From Theristus sp. LFF4_11 (Eukaryota; Nematoda; Chromadorea; Monhysterida; Xyalidae): a stretch of DNA of 64,000 nt. Both the position numbers and the translations under genes were made by a program. Within the stretch, counting starts at the first letter, position 1. Each line of letters begins with the position of its first letter. Positions 22,545 to 36,000 of the stretch are shown here, piece after piece. Under the pieces are notes generated by a model that was not told the DNA's origin, ran no database searches, and saw only the letters and a program-made list of their open reading frames with translations. The stretch lies in NCBI GenBank assembly GCA_030248135.1, contig JASANC010001230.1:1-64000 (forward strand). The letters run 5' to 3'.

Positions 22545-22870
22545 CAACCGACCAAGTGAGCAGGAGCAAGAAGAACAGAAACGGTTTACGCTCCAGTTAA
22601 CTCACGCTCCACAATGGGATGTTCTCGGACATTGCTAAAACGGACCTAAACCTAAAAACCAAACCTAAGCCTAATCTTAAGCAAAACCTGTTCCTAACCT
22701 AATCCTCACCTAAGCCAAGCCTTTTTAAGAAAGCAAGAATAAAAATAACTGCGTTTTGAACGAGTTTATGTTGAGTGCGGAGCGTGTGCATGCGCGCCAG
22801 TGGATCATGAGCAATGAGCAATGCGGATGCGGGCGGGGCAGGTGCATATCATAATGAAGCTTTGCGAACG
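22545..22870 (-). repeat. Inverted copy of the 18.42 kb repeat
   Basis: On the minus strand it carries GATCCACTGGCGCGC, CACACGCTCCG, AACTCGTTCAAAACGCA and AAAAGGCTTGGCTTAGG, then TTAGG-like degenerate units. These match 18420-18725 in the same order. Confidence 0.6.
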
Positions 22871-23122
22871 GCAACACGATTTTTGTTTTCAGTGATTCAG
22901 TTGTTGACGCCCTAATATTTTTTTCGTTTTTCCGTTTTTTCTTTTTTTTCTTTTTTAATTTCAAGTTTTTACAAATTTCATCTTCCTTCAACAACTCCAC
23001 TTATGCGACCGATCATATTTTTTGCATGTCCTGCACTATAATTGTAACAGTAAAAACTGATTTTGAGGCCAATTGCCCAATTTACAGGTTTCAAGTTCGA
23101 ACAAACACAAGCAAGCAAAAAA

Positions 23123-25013
23123 ATGTTATCGACCAGCGCGAAACTGCTGCAAGTGAGCCGGTTGCCGACGGTGACGGGGTTTTCAGCGCCGCAACGATCG
23201 ATAGCCAAGGTTGTTCGGTTGATTTTTAATGTAAAAGGCGACTAGTTTTTGAATTTTGCCATTTTTCATGCACCTCTTTTGCTTCAAAAGTTCGAATGAT
23301 TCAATTGAGTCAGTTTGTTTGGTGAGATGTTTTCACATTCACTTGGTGGTGGTGGATGGATGGATGGATGGATTGGTGGTGGTGCGTATTCGCAACCGTG
23401 ATATGGTCGTTTGTGCGTTAAATAAAGCATTTGGACTTGAAAAACAAAAATAGCAACTGGCGTTGCAAGCACCGGCTCATGGCATAATGTATCCAAGAAA
23501 GAATCGTGTTCCAACAAATGCAGCTCGTCATATTTAATTTCGTGTTCGGTCGGATCATTTGCCCAAAAAACGCCAAAGCCGCTAAATTCGGTTAATTTTT
23601 GGTTTTCCATAAAACCGGTTGCATTTGAAAAATTGCGCCATGCCATAAACGCAACAAAATTGACTTTCGATCATTTTCATATCGACCATTCATTCATCCG
23701 AAAACAGCGTTCTTCATTCAATTCCCATTGCCACAGGTTTCGTCCGTCTACTCCGCCGCCGTCACTGACGGCATGGTTGAACAGACGAAAATGCCCGGCG
23801 TCTCTGGCTCCGCCTACCTTTTGCCGCAATTGGGCGAACCGGCCGCGAAGAAGCCGATCACCGTCGAACTGGAGAAGGGCAAAACCTATCTCTGGTGCGC
23901 CTGTGGACTCAGCATTCGACAGGTTTGACGAATGCTGGGCGGGGAATGATGTTTTTTTGCAAGTTGAAACAGATTTTGCTGTATTGGTAAACGCCAGTTG
24001 CTGTGGGTTGTTATTGGATTTGGGATGTTCAACAATGATACAGCCAATCAGTATCTCAGTGTTTCTGCTTATTTTATCAGCTGTACTATCCAGACATGAT
24101 TGAGAAATTCATGCTCTCTCACCTTCTTGGCACATTGGGATTCGGAGGCAATTCGCTTTCGATGCACTTTTCGAGCCATACCATAAAAATCTTTGATTGA
24201 TTAAAGTGAATTGCAGTGAAAAGTGAATCGGCACGTCACATTTTCTATTTTGTTCTTCAAATTTCCACACAGCCATTCTGTGACGGCTCGCACAAAGAGA
24301 AGGGTATCACGCTGTTGCGTCCGGTGAAATACACCGCGCAGAAGTCGGGACCGCACGTTTTGTGCGCGTGCAAACAGACGACGCATCGGCCGATATGCGA
24401 TGGGAAACATAAGAAACTGCCGCCAGGTGAGTCGAGATGAGATTAGAGGTTTTTTGAAGTGAAGAATGCTCGTTTGAACCGGTCACTTTGCTCGCAGAAT
24501 GCAGGGCATACGAACCTGAGAACTACATTAAACAGAACGAATATATCGGGGTTGGTTTTTGAAGTCAAATTTGTGGCTGAATATATGGTTTCTTGTGACT
24601 CTTCTTTCGAGAGCTCTGCATTCTGCGGAAAAATGACTCTGGTTGAAAGAAATGCAATGATAGATAGATGGTTTGGTTAAAATGGATGACGAAGAAACAT
24701 GGTCGTTGGTTGGCCGTATCGCATTGGAAGGCAGGTCGCTTCAAATGAAGTCAAGCCAACTAGCTGTTTTGTTTCAGTATGGTGTGTGTTCAGTCAATGG
24801 ATCCGATCTAGTCTTCGTGGTCTTTCCCAAACGACTCAACGAACAGAGTAAAATCAATGAACATTGAACACGCGACTGTTTCCAGGTAAACTCGAGACTC
24901 AAAAACTGACGATGCCAATGGTGGCGTTCGAGTACTGCGATCCGGACATGCATGTGACGAAAGGTGTCGCCGCACAGCTTGGTCTCAAGGAGAATAAGGG
25001 ATTCTTCTCTTGA
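23123..25013 (+). CDS. CISD3: CDGSH iron-sulfur domain protein of mitochondria (CISD3/MiNT type)
   Basis: Exons 23123-23209, 23737-23922, 24273-24426 and 24886-25013 join in phases 0, 0 and 1 for 184 residues. CISD3 is a mitochondrial matrix protein with two 2Fe-2S CDGSH domains, each bound by three Cys and one His. The first is 'CAC...PFCDGSH', split by intron 2 exactly between the CxC and the CDGSH box. The second is 'CAC...PICDGKH', where Gly-Lys replaces Gly-Ser but all ligand positions are present. The first about 45 residues are Ser/Arg-rich with few acidic residues, fitting a mitochondrial presequence. The extra C-terminal exon of 42 codons lies beyond the usual domain pair. A 3' splice site 35 nt before the ATG and an AATAAA at about 25235 frame the gene. 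Confidence 0.9.
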
Positions 25014-27440
25014 TCGCGGAATACTTGCGGTTTTCACCTGTCACGGAAGATTGTAGTTTATGTGTTTGTACAGAAAGGCGCCAGATTTTTTTTATTATGA
25101 AGAATTATGGCCCAGTTTAGTACGAAAGAAATGTGTAGATTGTGATTTTGTGTATTTGTCGAATGTTGGTGACGCCGATTTTTCGTAAAGAGTCACATGC
25201 CCTCTCGCTTGTTGGCAGTCATAATAGTTGACATTCAATAAATTTTAATTAAAATATTCATTAAATATGCATTCAGAAGTTGTGTGACAAGACGAGAGAG
25301 AAGAAGAACAACAACAACAACACTAAAGATGAATCTTATTCGGTAAGATTGCTGAAACAGCATAAAATTTGCTTGTATTAAAAATACTGTGGCACAGGCA
25401 CGCAGAAAAAACATGACAAACGGTGCTTCAAACAAAATTTTAACACCAGCTCAACATGAATGAAATGATAAAAGTTTGATAATAATAGTTGATCATTTGA
25501 TAGTTGCGCCAGTTTTGAAAAACAATGCCGTTTCATGTCCACAATTCGCCATGCCATGCCATGAGGCATTCCTCATTAAAAATGATTGAATGCGTTAAAT
25601 AGTGCGTTTATAGAATCAGCACAAAAAAAATGTTTTTTTTCACAACGAAACAGATTGGCGATACTGGTGTAGTGGTGTATGAGGCGAGGGGTAACCACAC
25701 CAGTTGGGGTTAATTTTTGGCCAACTGGGTTAGATGAGAAAAAAGCTGAAACAGTCAACGCGAGTTTATAAATAAACCAATAATACACACGCCTAATAGT
25801 GATTGGTGCAATGCATGGGCTACGTTTGACCAATCAGCACACTCAAATCGAATGCAACCAATAACATTTCGCGATAAAACAAAGCACAAACGATACAAAC
25901 AATAATACTTTACGAAGAGTGGCAACATGTAAAGCGGCTAGCAAAAAAAATGAAAAAAAGCAAACAGTGAAATTCAAAAAAAGTATAACAATTTTTAATT
26001 TTAAGTCATGCTTTTCAATGTCACCTTTCTCCAACCATCTTTGTACAGCATTACTGCGAAATGGCTAAACTACAAAAATACGAAAGTAGAACTAACTAGT
26101 TAGTTATTGTATTAGTGATTTGCAAGACTATTATAAACAGCCTTTGTGGTCAAATACCAAAACTGTGAGTTCGCAAAGTACTGTATCTACCGTATTGGGT
26201 CTCAAAACAAACTCACTACATACATCCCTGATCTTCAAGCACTGATCTTTATTTAGTTTCAGTCTCTTTAAACTCTTTCAAACAATTTCCTATTAAGATT
26301 GAAACAAGACCGTTTGGAGACCAAACGCAGCAGATTAGATAACGTACTTCGTGATTCCACTGTTTCCGCTTTGATCTGACTGCACGTACACTGTTTCGAA
26401 CATGATGGAATGCACTGTGAGATAAACGACTTAGCTTTAGCATCGAGATGAGACAGAAGCGGTGCGAAAAGCGCGCAATTTGAAAATATCTCCAAGATGA
26501 AGAATAGAGCTATGAAATCATGAAAATGAACAACGATGTATAAATTAAAGAAACACATGGGTAATATAGGCAACCATAACAGAGTCCCGAATCACACGAT
26601 TTTCTCAACTTTCAACACAAAATCAAACATCCCACAACAAACCGCACCAAGCACTCACGCCCAAATAAAATGGGTAACCTGTGTACAAACCGTACCGGTA
26701 ATCGGGTACTGGGTAATCGGCCATAATGTAACACACCTTCTTCTACCCCATTTTTTGGAAATAAACGCCGGTGCAAACAATCAAATATCCCCCAAAGCAT
26801 AAGAGCAACAAAAACACTGTTTTTTTTGACAGAACACAAACACACAAGATGGACGGTACATTCTGACAACCACAGGTCGTCATGAAAAGAGTTCCAAAAA
26901 AACCGGCATAATCTGGCATTTGTTCTTCAACAACCATAACTCGATTCAAAATTCACACAAAGTTCCGGATGTTTTTCTGGAAACTTTTTCTAACGTACCA
27001 TTTTTCAATAGCCATTTTCGGCGAAAACGAAACAACGATAAAATTGCTGTACGAACATAGTGCGTATTGTTTCAAAATTCTTGCAACCATTTTTTCGAGA
27101 AAGAAAAAAATTTAAACATAAACACAAAACAATTTAACTCAGTGATTGATTGCGTTTGCTCTTGTTGTTGCTATTTTTTTCTGAGGCCAGTCATCTGCAG
27201 TTGTTGTGGTATTTTTGTTGACTAGACATCATTTTTCCGACGACTTCACTTGCTCGCAACCGCTTTTGCCACCACCTGAATTGATGTCGTTTTAAACCAT
27301 TAGAAAACATCGCAGATTCAAAAAAAAACAAAAATTCGGCGATCGATTCCAGCCACGCTGTTCGAAAAAGGGAGGGGATTCTTTTTCACGTGATAAGGGT
27401 AGTCTAGTCAGTGCGGACCAACTGCCCATTACAAAGCCGA
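25014..27440. other. Intergenic, no gene seen
   Basis: AT-rich DNA between the convergent ends of the CISD3-type and flotillin-2 genes. No splice-linked frame or known domain was found on either strand. Confidence 0.5.
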
Positions 27441-27445
27441 CCCCA

Positions 27446-27741
27446 GTGGTCAGTTCTATAAAAAGTGAATAGTGCTTGAAAAGTGAATAGTTCTACTCCA
27501 GGGTGTCCCAAAATTTAGACCTTGACAAATTCCGGTTGAATACTTAAACCACAAGTTCATCTTTGACCGAAGTTTCCCATTGATTGGATTGATATTTCTA
27601 ATTTCCACGCAAAACTGTTTGTCTTTGAAGCTCATGTCTCGATTATTTTTCCAGAATTTCTCAAAGACTAACTTTTGGAACACCCTGGAGTAAAAATGTT
27701 CACTTTTCAAACACTATTCACTTTTATAGAACTGACCACAG
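27446..27741. mobile_element. Composite MITE: nested inverted repeats, 296 bp
   Basis: The outer arms are GGTCAGTTCTATAAAAAGTG and its reverse complement CACTTTTATAGAACTGACC. Just inside each lies AAAAGTGAA followed by CTCCAGGGTGTCCCAAAA (left) or TTTTGGAACACCCTGGAG (right). The inner pair resembles Tc1/mariner-type ends, so this may be a mariner-derived MITE inserted in or fused with another terminal repeat. No coding capacity. Confidence 0.8.
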
Positions 27742-30700
27742 GTGGGTTTCGGGAACCGGTAATGCGGACTCAAAATTAGAAGTGAATAAACTGTTCCACT
27801 GAGAGCTCTTTAAAAACGACTGAAACGAAAAGCGCTTGCTGTTTGCAATTGCAACAGAGGAAAACATCAACTGTTTGCCGCAATTGACGCTGTTTTTTTC
27901 AGGATGATGAATGAATTTGGAATGACGGACGATCGATTGGGACACTAGCGGGTATGCTGACAGCAGCAAACCATTCCACATCTCCATCGTCAACACCACC
28001 CCAACTTGCTCCCGCCGCGAACGTGCCTGATTCAAGTCGACCCCTGTCAGTGCCTGCAGCGCCGGTGGCAGCGTGCCAGCGAGTCGGCTGATTTCGCTGG
28101 TCGCGCGATTATCGCCGCCGATCATCACGATCTCCTTCGTCTTCGCCAGCGGCGCCGACACCTCGGCCGCAATCTGCGCGGGCGCAAAAAAGCAACGGTG
28201 AGTTGTTGTCGTGGCGGAACATTGGGGGAAACTGTGCGGTTGTTGGATTTCAAACGAGCGAACAAACTGTTGGGCATGTGTGCACTAGTGTTGGTTGACT
28301 CTTGTCAGCTTATAGAACAGTTTATAGAACTTATAGAACTCTTATAGAACAGAATATGAACGCCGACATGTGGGATCTTACATATGTGTGGTGTGTGTCG
28401 ACATGTGGTGGCGTAAATCAAATTCATACGCCAATTGCTACCTAAACTCCGAAGTGGTGAAGACAGTGAACTCGGTACTTACTACACAATGTCGCAGTAA
28501 ACCGCCAAACCCACAGGCCAAATTTTGCCATTATTTTCAACATGCAGGTTTAATTCGAAATGTGCGAAATACAGAAACGCAATAACATCAAAATTGACAG
28601 CGTGCACTCCACACACACACACACGTCGAGATGACATCAAAACGTGTGTGCAAATTGCAAATCAATTCCCACAATCTGCGTCAGCTTTTTCGCAAGACTG
28701 ACACAAACTGCCACCACGAATGTTCCAACAAGCCCATGCCCGCGCACCTTCGGCAGCGCCTCCAACACGAGCGCGGTGACGGCGGCGTCGCCGTACTGTT
28801 TGTACGCATCGGCCTTCATGCGCATTCGCTCCGCCTCCGCCTTGCCGACGGCCTCCACGACCGCCGCTTCGGCGCCGCCGACCATTCGAACGGCCTCCGC
28901 TTGCGCTTTCGCCTCCTCGATTGTTTTCGTCCTGGAGAAATGCGGAGAAATGGGAAGTCTCGACGGGCTGTGTGGTATTTTTGGAGTTGATTGTTTCTAA
29001 ATCAACTAAATTTTCAGTTGATTTAGTCGGGCATTTTCTGTTATTTCATTTCGGATGGGAGGGTAAAAAATTTGCACTTTTATTTCGAAACACTCGTTCG
29101 TCACTGTTCTATTCATTCTGATCGTCTGTTCAAGCAGCCGAAGCCGCCTTTGTGTCTTTGTTGTAAGTTGGTTTTTGGTGCTATAATTGCAGGTCACGTC
29201 ACACGTGATGTGCTTATAAAGGCCGAGATTTGTGTATTCTGTGGGCCAGTTCGGGTTTCGTTTTCATTGTTGACAGTTTCTGGTTTTTAGCAGTGAGCTA
29301 GTGGTCCTCAGTGAAAGACTGACTCGTTTTGGATTAACGGACCAAATGCGTGGTTTACCAACGAAGCGTGTTTTATCGGTGGCTCAGAAAAAGAAACCAG
29401 CGAGTTTCCACGAAAAAATTTCAGTCCCGGCCCCACTTCTCAATGTTCGCATCCTTCATGATCAGGGAATGTTGTGCCCGTGAAAAGCAAGTGTAAATGG
29501 TACGCTGACGCAAACGCGCTTCAACAAGTGATAATCCTAGCCCCCTTACGACCGCTCTATTGTTCGAATGACTTTAAATAAAAACCAGCGCACTTTTTCC
29601 CCTCCGCGATCGTCTGCACTTTGTAGGCCTCCGCCTCGGCCGGCAGTCGCACGGTGCCGTACAACTCGGCCTCCTTCCGTTGGATCTCCTTCTCCTCGAC
29701 TGTGATCTGCTTGCGGCGCTCGACGACCTCGACCTGGATCTCCTCCTGGCGGATCTTCTGTTGCTCCTTCGCCGCCTGCAGCTTGTACGCGAGCTCCGCT
29801 TCGGCTTTCTGGAAAACAAGAATGAAAAAATGGACTACAGTCTGACTGGAAGTTGTATACAAAAACCACAGTCCATCTGGCTAATATATACAACTAGCTA
29901 ATTGGTTGGTTGCACACACGTGCAGTGTGATGCGTGCATTGTGTGCCGGCAGACGTGACTGATGCATATGCATTCTGTGCGTACAATTTTGGGGAGGCCG
30001 AGTCTGCCTGCACAAAAAGCATGCATCACACTGTTCGTGTGCGCAACCAACCAATCAGCTATTTGTTATATAAATAATTGACTGATGGACTGCAGGTGAA
30101 TGTCAGCGACTCAGAAACGCGTCACAATGAACGCCAAACACATCCATCCATTCAGCCATTTTATTTCGCAAAAAAAACAGGAAACTCTGAAAAAACCGTG
30201 TAAACAGCAAGTGGTACCAGAAATACGAACCTTGGTGTTGACCTCCTGGTCAAAGTTCGCCTGTTGCAGCTGATACTCGCGCTGCGCGTTCGCGATCTTT
30301 GTGTCCACTTGATAGCGAATGTCCATGGCCGCTTTTTGGCACTCCGCTTCCTGACAGAAAAGAAATCAACGTCGGTTCTTACTTCTTTTCTATCTTCGGC
30401 AAAAAAAATCAAATTCTATTCAGTGGTGAATCTCTGCAGCAACACTAATCAAACGAACTGTGACTGACAATCAGACATTTTTGTTATTCAAAATCGAGGG
30501 GGTTATTTATGATATGACTGAACTGGCCATATCACATTCACAATAATCAGATAAGTTTGTTGCTTTTTCGTGACAAGACAAGCGTTTTCAAAAAAAAACA
30601 CTCAATCTCCTCTCATACGACTAATCACCACACTCCGCTCAATAAAATCAAGCAAACAATCAAAATCACAAATCAATAATAAACAGCCCCAGCTGACCTT

Positions 30701-32788
30701 GATTCCGGCGTCACGGTTCGCCTCGGCCACGCCGATCTCGGCGTCTCGCTTCACGTTGGCCGTTTGCGTCTTGCCGAGCGAGTCCAGGTACTCCACAGCG
30801 TCAACGACGTCCTCGAATGGGCAAAGAAAATGAAGAAATGTAAAACTTGAAAAAAACTGTGAAACAAGTAACGCTGAGCGACTGAACGAAGACCGCAATA
30901 TCGTTTGTATACAGTCAAACTATAAATGTTTCAAAACACCGCCGATAGCCGACACATTAGAGTTCGACTGCAGTTGCTTTCTGTTGTTTTTGTCACCTTG
31001 ATCGTGAATGAGAGAATCTCCATGCCCATGCGACCGAGGTCGGGTGCGGCAACCTGGCGAACCATGTCGGCGAACGTGTCGCGGTCTTGGTAAACCGCCT
31101 CCACCGTCATGGTACCTGAAAAAACGACACAAATATTCTGCAGAGAAACGTCGCTTTGAGTCACCGCCCAACGACATCACATCTAAAATCACGAAACTAC
31201 TCGTCATTTCACAATGAAAGTCGTTTTGTGATTTTCTGGGCTGCGGAGTGGACAATTGTAAACAAAGGTCCCGGGTTAGATGTGGATCCTTCAGCAGCTG
31301 TCGCACCGCTATCTAGAGATAGTTTTTCTCTCTCAATCTCCACTATCAACCCACGCATTACCGAGATCTAATTTTCGAAACACGCTGTTGCTGAGGGTAA
31401 GGCTGAAGCTGAACTAATTCCTATATCCAGATTTCAGACCAACAAACCCTACAAATTGCATGTAAGCAATTGTCACAATAGAACAAAATCAGTGGAACTT
31501 GGAGCCACAAGTTCTCAATGTTACACCGACCCATGATTGCGCGTAAATGACCGTCAAGGGTTTGAAGGAGAATCTCGGCGATGTGGTGCACGGACTTGCC
31601 GAGGAATTGCTCGCAGGCCGTTTCAAGCAGCCCCTTTTCGGTCATCACTTTCACCTGGAAATTGAATTGAGTCTTTTTTTGGTGTCCGGATCTAAGTGTG
31701 ACAAATTTTCATCAGAAAATAGAGAGCAGCAGAAAAATACATGAACTTTTGCTGCCTATTTCACCCATTTTTTTACAAATTACAACAAGTCTTACTTTTG
31801 ATAAACGAGCAACAAAAAGAACAAACCTGTGCCACCCCAGTCACCGTCAGCGGCACACCCTGCGCTGTTTCAACGTTTTCACAACGCGGATTCAACGTCA
31901 TCACCTCGAGACTCAGTCTGGGGAAAAAAACTTAGTTGCGCCAAAAAAAGTTGCGGAAACGTCAACGTCAAACCGAGAAAAAACACTAAAACCACGAAAA
32001 CGTAGCAAAAACGGGCTGAAAACGCCCAAAATAATTGCAAATGGTTGAGCATCATGTGCTGCAAAAACAGGCCTGTTTGTCAAGCGCAGACACAACAGGA
32101 TTTCAGTTTGCCTTTTAACCGTTTACGTACTTTTACACAAAAACAAAAATGGGCCAAACTGCAGAAAATGTAGAAATGCAGAAAAAATTCGCCTTTGCAG
32201 CAAAAAATGAACCAGCGAATTGGTAAATACGAAACAGAAAACGTTCCATTCCCACCTGTTCTCATCTCAGAACTATTTCAAGCTTGTGTGTTTCGCGTGT
32301 TTGAAGTAAAACGGGTGTTTTTTTTGATTGACAAGCGCATGAAGATATCATTTCATTTCGGAAGACACGTTCGAATAATTAAATAGACCGTAACACACCT
32401 CTGCACGTCTGTGATACACCACCACGCCCATCCCCAGCCGCCGATTGTGATCGTCTTGCTTGCGGCGCCGAAACAGCCGCCTAAAATTACAATTTGTCGT
32501 CGTTCCGTTATATTCCGCCTTTTTTGTACACCAGTCATAAAAGTCGATATCAATTCTTTGTCACGAAAAAAAACTGAAATTCTCAGTTTGGACCGACTGA
32601 CTAGGCATCGGTGCCTTTGGTTAGTTTCTTGAAAAGTGACTAAAAAACAAAAAGCTCAGACGTCGACTAATTAAAAAAAACAAAAAAGAAACAAAAGAAA
32701 ACAAAGCGAACAACAACAAAGCCGTGAAACTTTTCCAACCGGAGACAACAAGAGCTTCATTCGGTCCAACTGTGTTGATATTTCCCAT
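27724..32788 (-). CDS. FLOT2: Flotillin-2 (membrane raft scaffold)
   Basis: Flotillins are lipid-raft scaffolds on the cytosolic side of membranes. Ten exons: 32788-32740, 32480-32399, 31917-31827, 31654-31531, 31115-30997, 30811-30698, 30350-30231, 29808-29594, 28931-28748 and 28173 down to 27724; all nine joins are in phase. The N-terminus MGN gives a myristoylation site as in flotillin-2, and 'GGWGWAWWCITD' carries the palmitoylated Cys region. The SPFH domain follows (exons 3-6), then the long Ala/Glu-rich coiled-coil flotillin domain with repeated 'AEAE' and ending 'ALTGVDL'. The final exon stays open for about 100 codons past the usual end, so either the C-terminus is extended or a short 3' intron was missed; a possible donor lies just after GTTGGG near 28000. 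The last about 20 bases overlap the right arm of the MITE at 27.45-27.74 kb. Confidence 0.93.
29878..30094. mobile_element. CCAAT-ended palindromic MITE in flotillin-2 intron
   Basis: Left end ACTAGCTAATTGGTTGG, right end CCAACCAATCAGCTA, with an inner GCATGCATCAC block and its inverse. The family recurs in SSRP1 and ALDH7A1 introns. Confidence 0.75.
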
Positions 32789-33034
32789 TTTTTTGGCTCG
32801 GGTGTTTTGTTCCGTTCACAGTCGCACAATCTACAAATCACTTTACAAACAACTATTTCGATGCGTCAGCGTTGCGCGCCCACGTCGAAGCATGTGCTGG
32901 TGCTGTGCTCGCGTAGTTGGTCGCTTCGGGTTCAGTCGTCAGACTGTCGTGTCGATCGATCTAAAATCCGTCACCTCGTTCTCCACTCTGTTCCAATTCA
33001 GACCAACAGCAAAGCGATGTGATAAAAATCACAG
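32789..33034. promoter_or_regulatory. Upstream region of flotillin-2
   Basis: About 245 bases lie between the flotillin-2 start codon and the foldback repeat at 33.04 kb. I see no TATA box or clear core motif; any proximal promoter must lie here or within the repeat. Confidence 0.3.
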
Positions 33035-33039
33035 TTGTT

Positions 33040-36000
33040 CTAGGGGGGGGCCTGGGGGGGCCGCCCCCTAGGGTTAGGGGAAAAAAAAATCCGGATTTTT
33101 TTTTCAAATTAAAAAAAAATTTTTTTTTTTAAATTTTTTTTACAAGTTAGGTTTGTTCGAAGCGTCTCGTCGAGCTGAGTTCATCTAGACTATTTTCAGA
33201 ACGATCCGGAAAACTATAAGAGCGAAAATCGTGTTTTATTGAAATTATGTCCATTTCATAGAGGGAAAGTTGCATTTTCAACAGCAAAACAGGACAATTT
33301 TCGACGTGTACTTGAATATTGAACCGTTCTTAGTTGTTCCTCTTTAGAAAATTACCAAAATTTGACTGTGTTCAAAAATTCCTGTTTGCTGTAGCTAAGT
33401 CGGCAACCCCTGTCGACCCGGTCGCCCCCCCCCAAGACACTTACTTTCAGGTTCAACCAGCTATGCTATCTGCCACATGGCGAGAGCCCACTCTTCAAAT
33501 CATCGTATCGAAAACACGTACCATGATTTCGCGATCACGTTGCGGGCAACTGACAGACGCAAGTTTAACACGTTAGTTTAGCTCAGCACGCAAGTTTTAA
33601 CATGTGGCCATGTTATCGGGTATCTGAAAAACGGTCGTGTGATGTGGTATTAACCAACATCCCCGCTCCAATTGTTTAACAATATATCGCACAACTCCAT
33701 TGTAGACCCATAACGTACGCCAATCAACAAGATATCATGTTCATCTCATGGCCTACCGACTGAAAAAACATGTTCAAAGTTGCAAGAAAACGATTTCTGA
33801 AACGATATCTCAATTCAGTTAAGTCATTTCAACGCTAAAAATTGACTCTAGAAGTCATCCAAATCGAAAAACATGGAGTACGTCGGTCAAAATGACCAAA
33901 TAATGACATGTACCTAAGCACACAAAGAAGTTGGGAAGAAAATTTGGTTTGAACTTTCAAAAAATTATGCCATAAATCGAATTTTCAGAGCAAAGTAGAA
34001 GAAAAATTTTTCAATTTTTTTTTTTAAGTTTGAAAAAAAAATCCAATTTTTTTTTTAAACAAAAAAAAATAAAAAAAAAAATTTTTTTCAAAGCCCCTAA
34101 CCCTACGCCCCCCCCCAAAAAATTTTTCGAATCTATCTCTATCAGACAGGTTTTTTCGGCTCAGCTATTATCTATCTAAAAAAATTTCTCAGTCAGCTAT
34201 CTATCTGAAAATTTTTGTCTTCGAAGACATAAAATGAGTCAATTTTTGACCAAAATTGACCATTTTTGCTCGTAATTCTTAAAAATTTCGCTAATTTTAG
34301 GTAAAATACGCGTTTATACTTGATTTTTAGTGTATTTTTAGCATTATTTTGCTGTTTTTATAGCTTTTTAGCGTTTTGGCTATCTATCTATCAAATTTCA
34401 AAATTTTGACCGCCCCCCTAGGGTTAGGGGCTTTGAAAAAAAAATTTTTTTTTTATTTTTTTTTTCGTTTTTTTTTAAATTTGGATTTTTTTTCAAACTT
34501 AAAAAAAAAAATTAAAAAATTTTTCTTCTACTTTGCTCTGAAAATTCGATTTATGGCATAATTTTTTGAAAGTTCAAACCAAATTTTCTTCCCAACTTCT
34601 TTGTGTGCTTAGGTACATGTCATTATTTGGTCATTTTGACCGACGTACTCCATGTTTTTCGATTTGGATGACTTCTAGAGTCAATTTTTAGCGTTGAAAT
34701 GACTTAACTGAATTGAAATATCGTTTCAGAAATCGTTTTCTTGCAACTTAGAACATGTTTTTTCAGTCGGTAGGCCATGAGATGAACATGATATCTTGTT
34801 GATTGGCGTACGTTATAGGTCTACAATGGAGTTGTGCGATATGTTGTTAAACAATTGGAGCGGGGATGTTGGTTAATACCACATCACACGACCGTTTTTC
34901 AGATACCCGATAACATGGCCACATGTTAAAACTTGCGTGCTGAGCTAAACTAACGTGTTAAACTTGCGTCTGTCAATTGCCCGCAACGTGATCGCGAAAT
35001 CATGGTACGTGTTTTCGATACGATGATTTGAAGAGTGGGCTCTCGCCATGTGGCAGATAGCATAGCTGGTTGAACCTGAAAGTAAGTGTCTTGGGGATGG
35101 GTAGATGTCAAGAAAAAAAAATTTTCTATTTTTTTTTAATTTTTTTTTAAATTTTTTTTTTAAATGAAAGTTGTTCAGAATTTTTCAGGGAGTCCGAATA
35201 TCACCATCTGAGGAGCCACCGACTTACCATATGACCCCCACTCATATGGGAGGAGGGTGAAAATTTCAGACTTGGTTTCGGCGACCCCATTTTCCCACCG
35301 ACGACATCACGTCTCGTGTTTTGCCTCTCAATTCACCTCAAATAACACGGAAACAAGTTCAACAACAAACCGGTGTGATCATGACGACACGAGGCGAAAC
35401 AGCAACGAGCAACCAACGAAGTTACGCTTGCAGTGGCAGACAGTGCAATTTCGACCTTTCGAGATCCTGAAAAACGATGCATAAATGTGAGTTCTCTGCT
35501 TCTATCTCACCTTAGCGGCATCGGAATTTGTTGAACTAGCCTTTGCGACGCTCAAGTACTTCAATGCGCGAGTCGATCATCACTCACCAAGGCTGAAAAC
35601 AGTCGATAAATCGATCCAGAATACCACCTGCAGCGTTGAAGACAAAGTGACAAGGTAAAGTCAAAGAAAATTTTTGTTGAACTTTCGAAAAATTATGCCA
35701 AAAACGGCATTTTCAGGGCACATTAAAGAAAAAATTTCAAAAATTTTTAATAAAAAAATGAAAAAAATGCTCATTTTTTTTAAATTAAAAAAAAAAAATT
35801 TTTGACCCTTACATCTCTAGGAGGGGGGGCGACCGGGTCGACAGGGGTTGCCGACTTAGCTACAGCAAACAGGAATTTTTGAACACAGTCAAATTTTGGT
35901 AATTTTCTAAAGAGGAACAACTAAGAACGGTTCAATATTCAAGTACACGTCGAAAATTGTCCTGTTTTACTGTTGAAAATGCAACTTTCCCTCTATGAAA

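Noticed and set aside
29574..29901. Arg/Ser-rich and Leu-rich frames over flotillin exon 8
   Set aside because: Out-of-frame shadows of the Ala/Glu-rich flotillin coiled coil.
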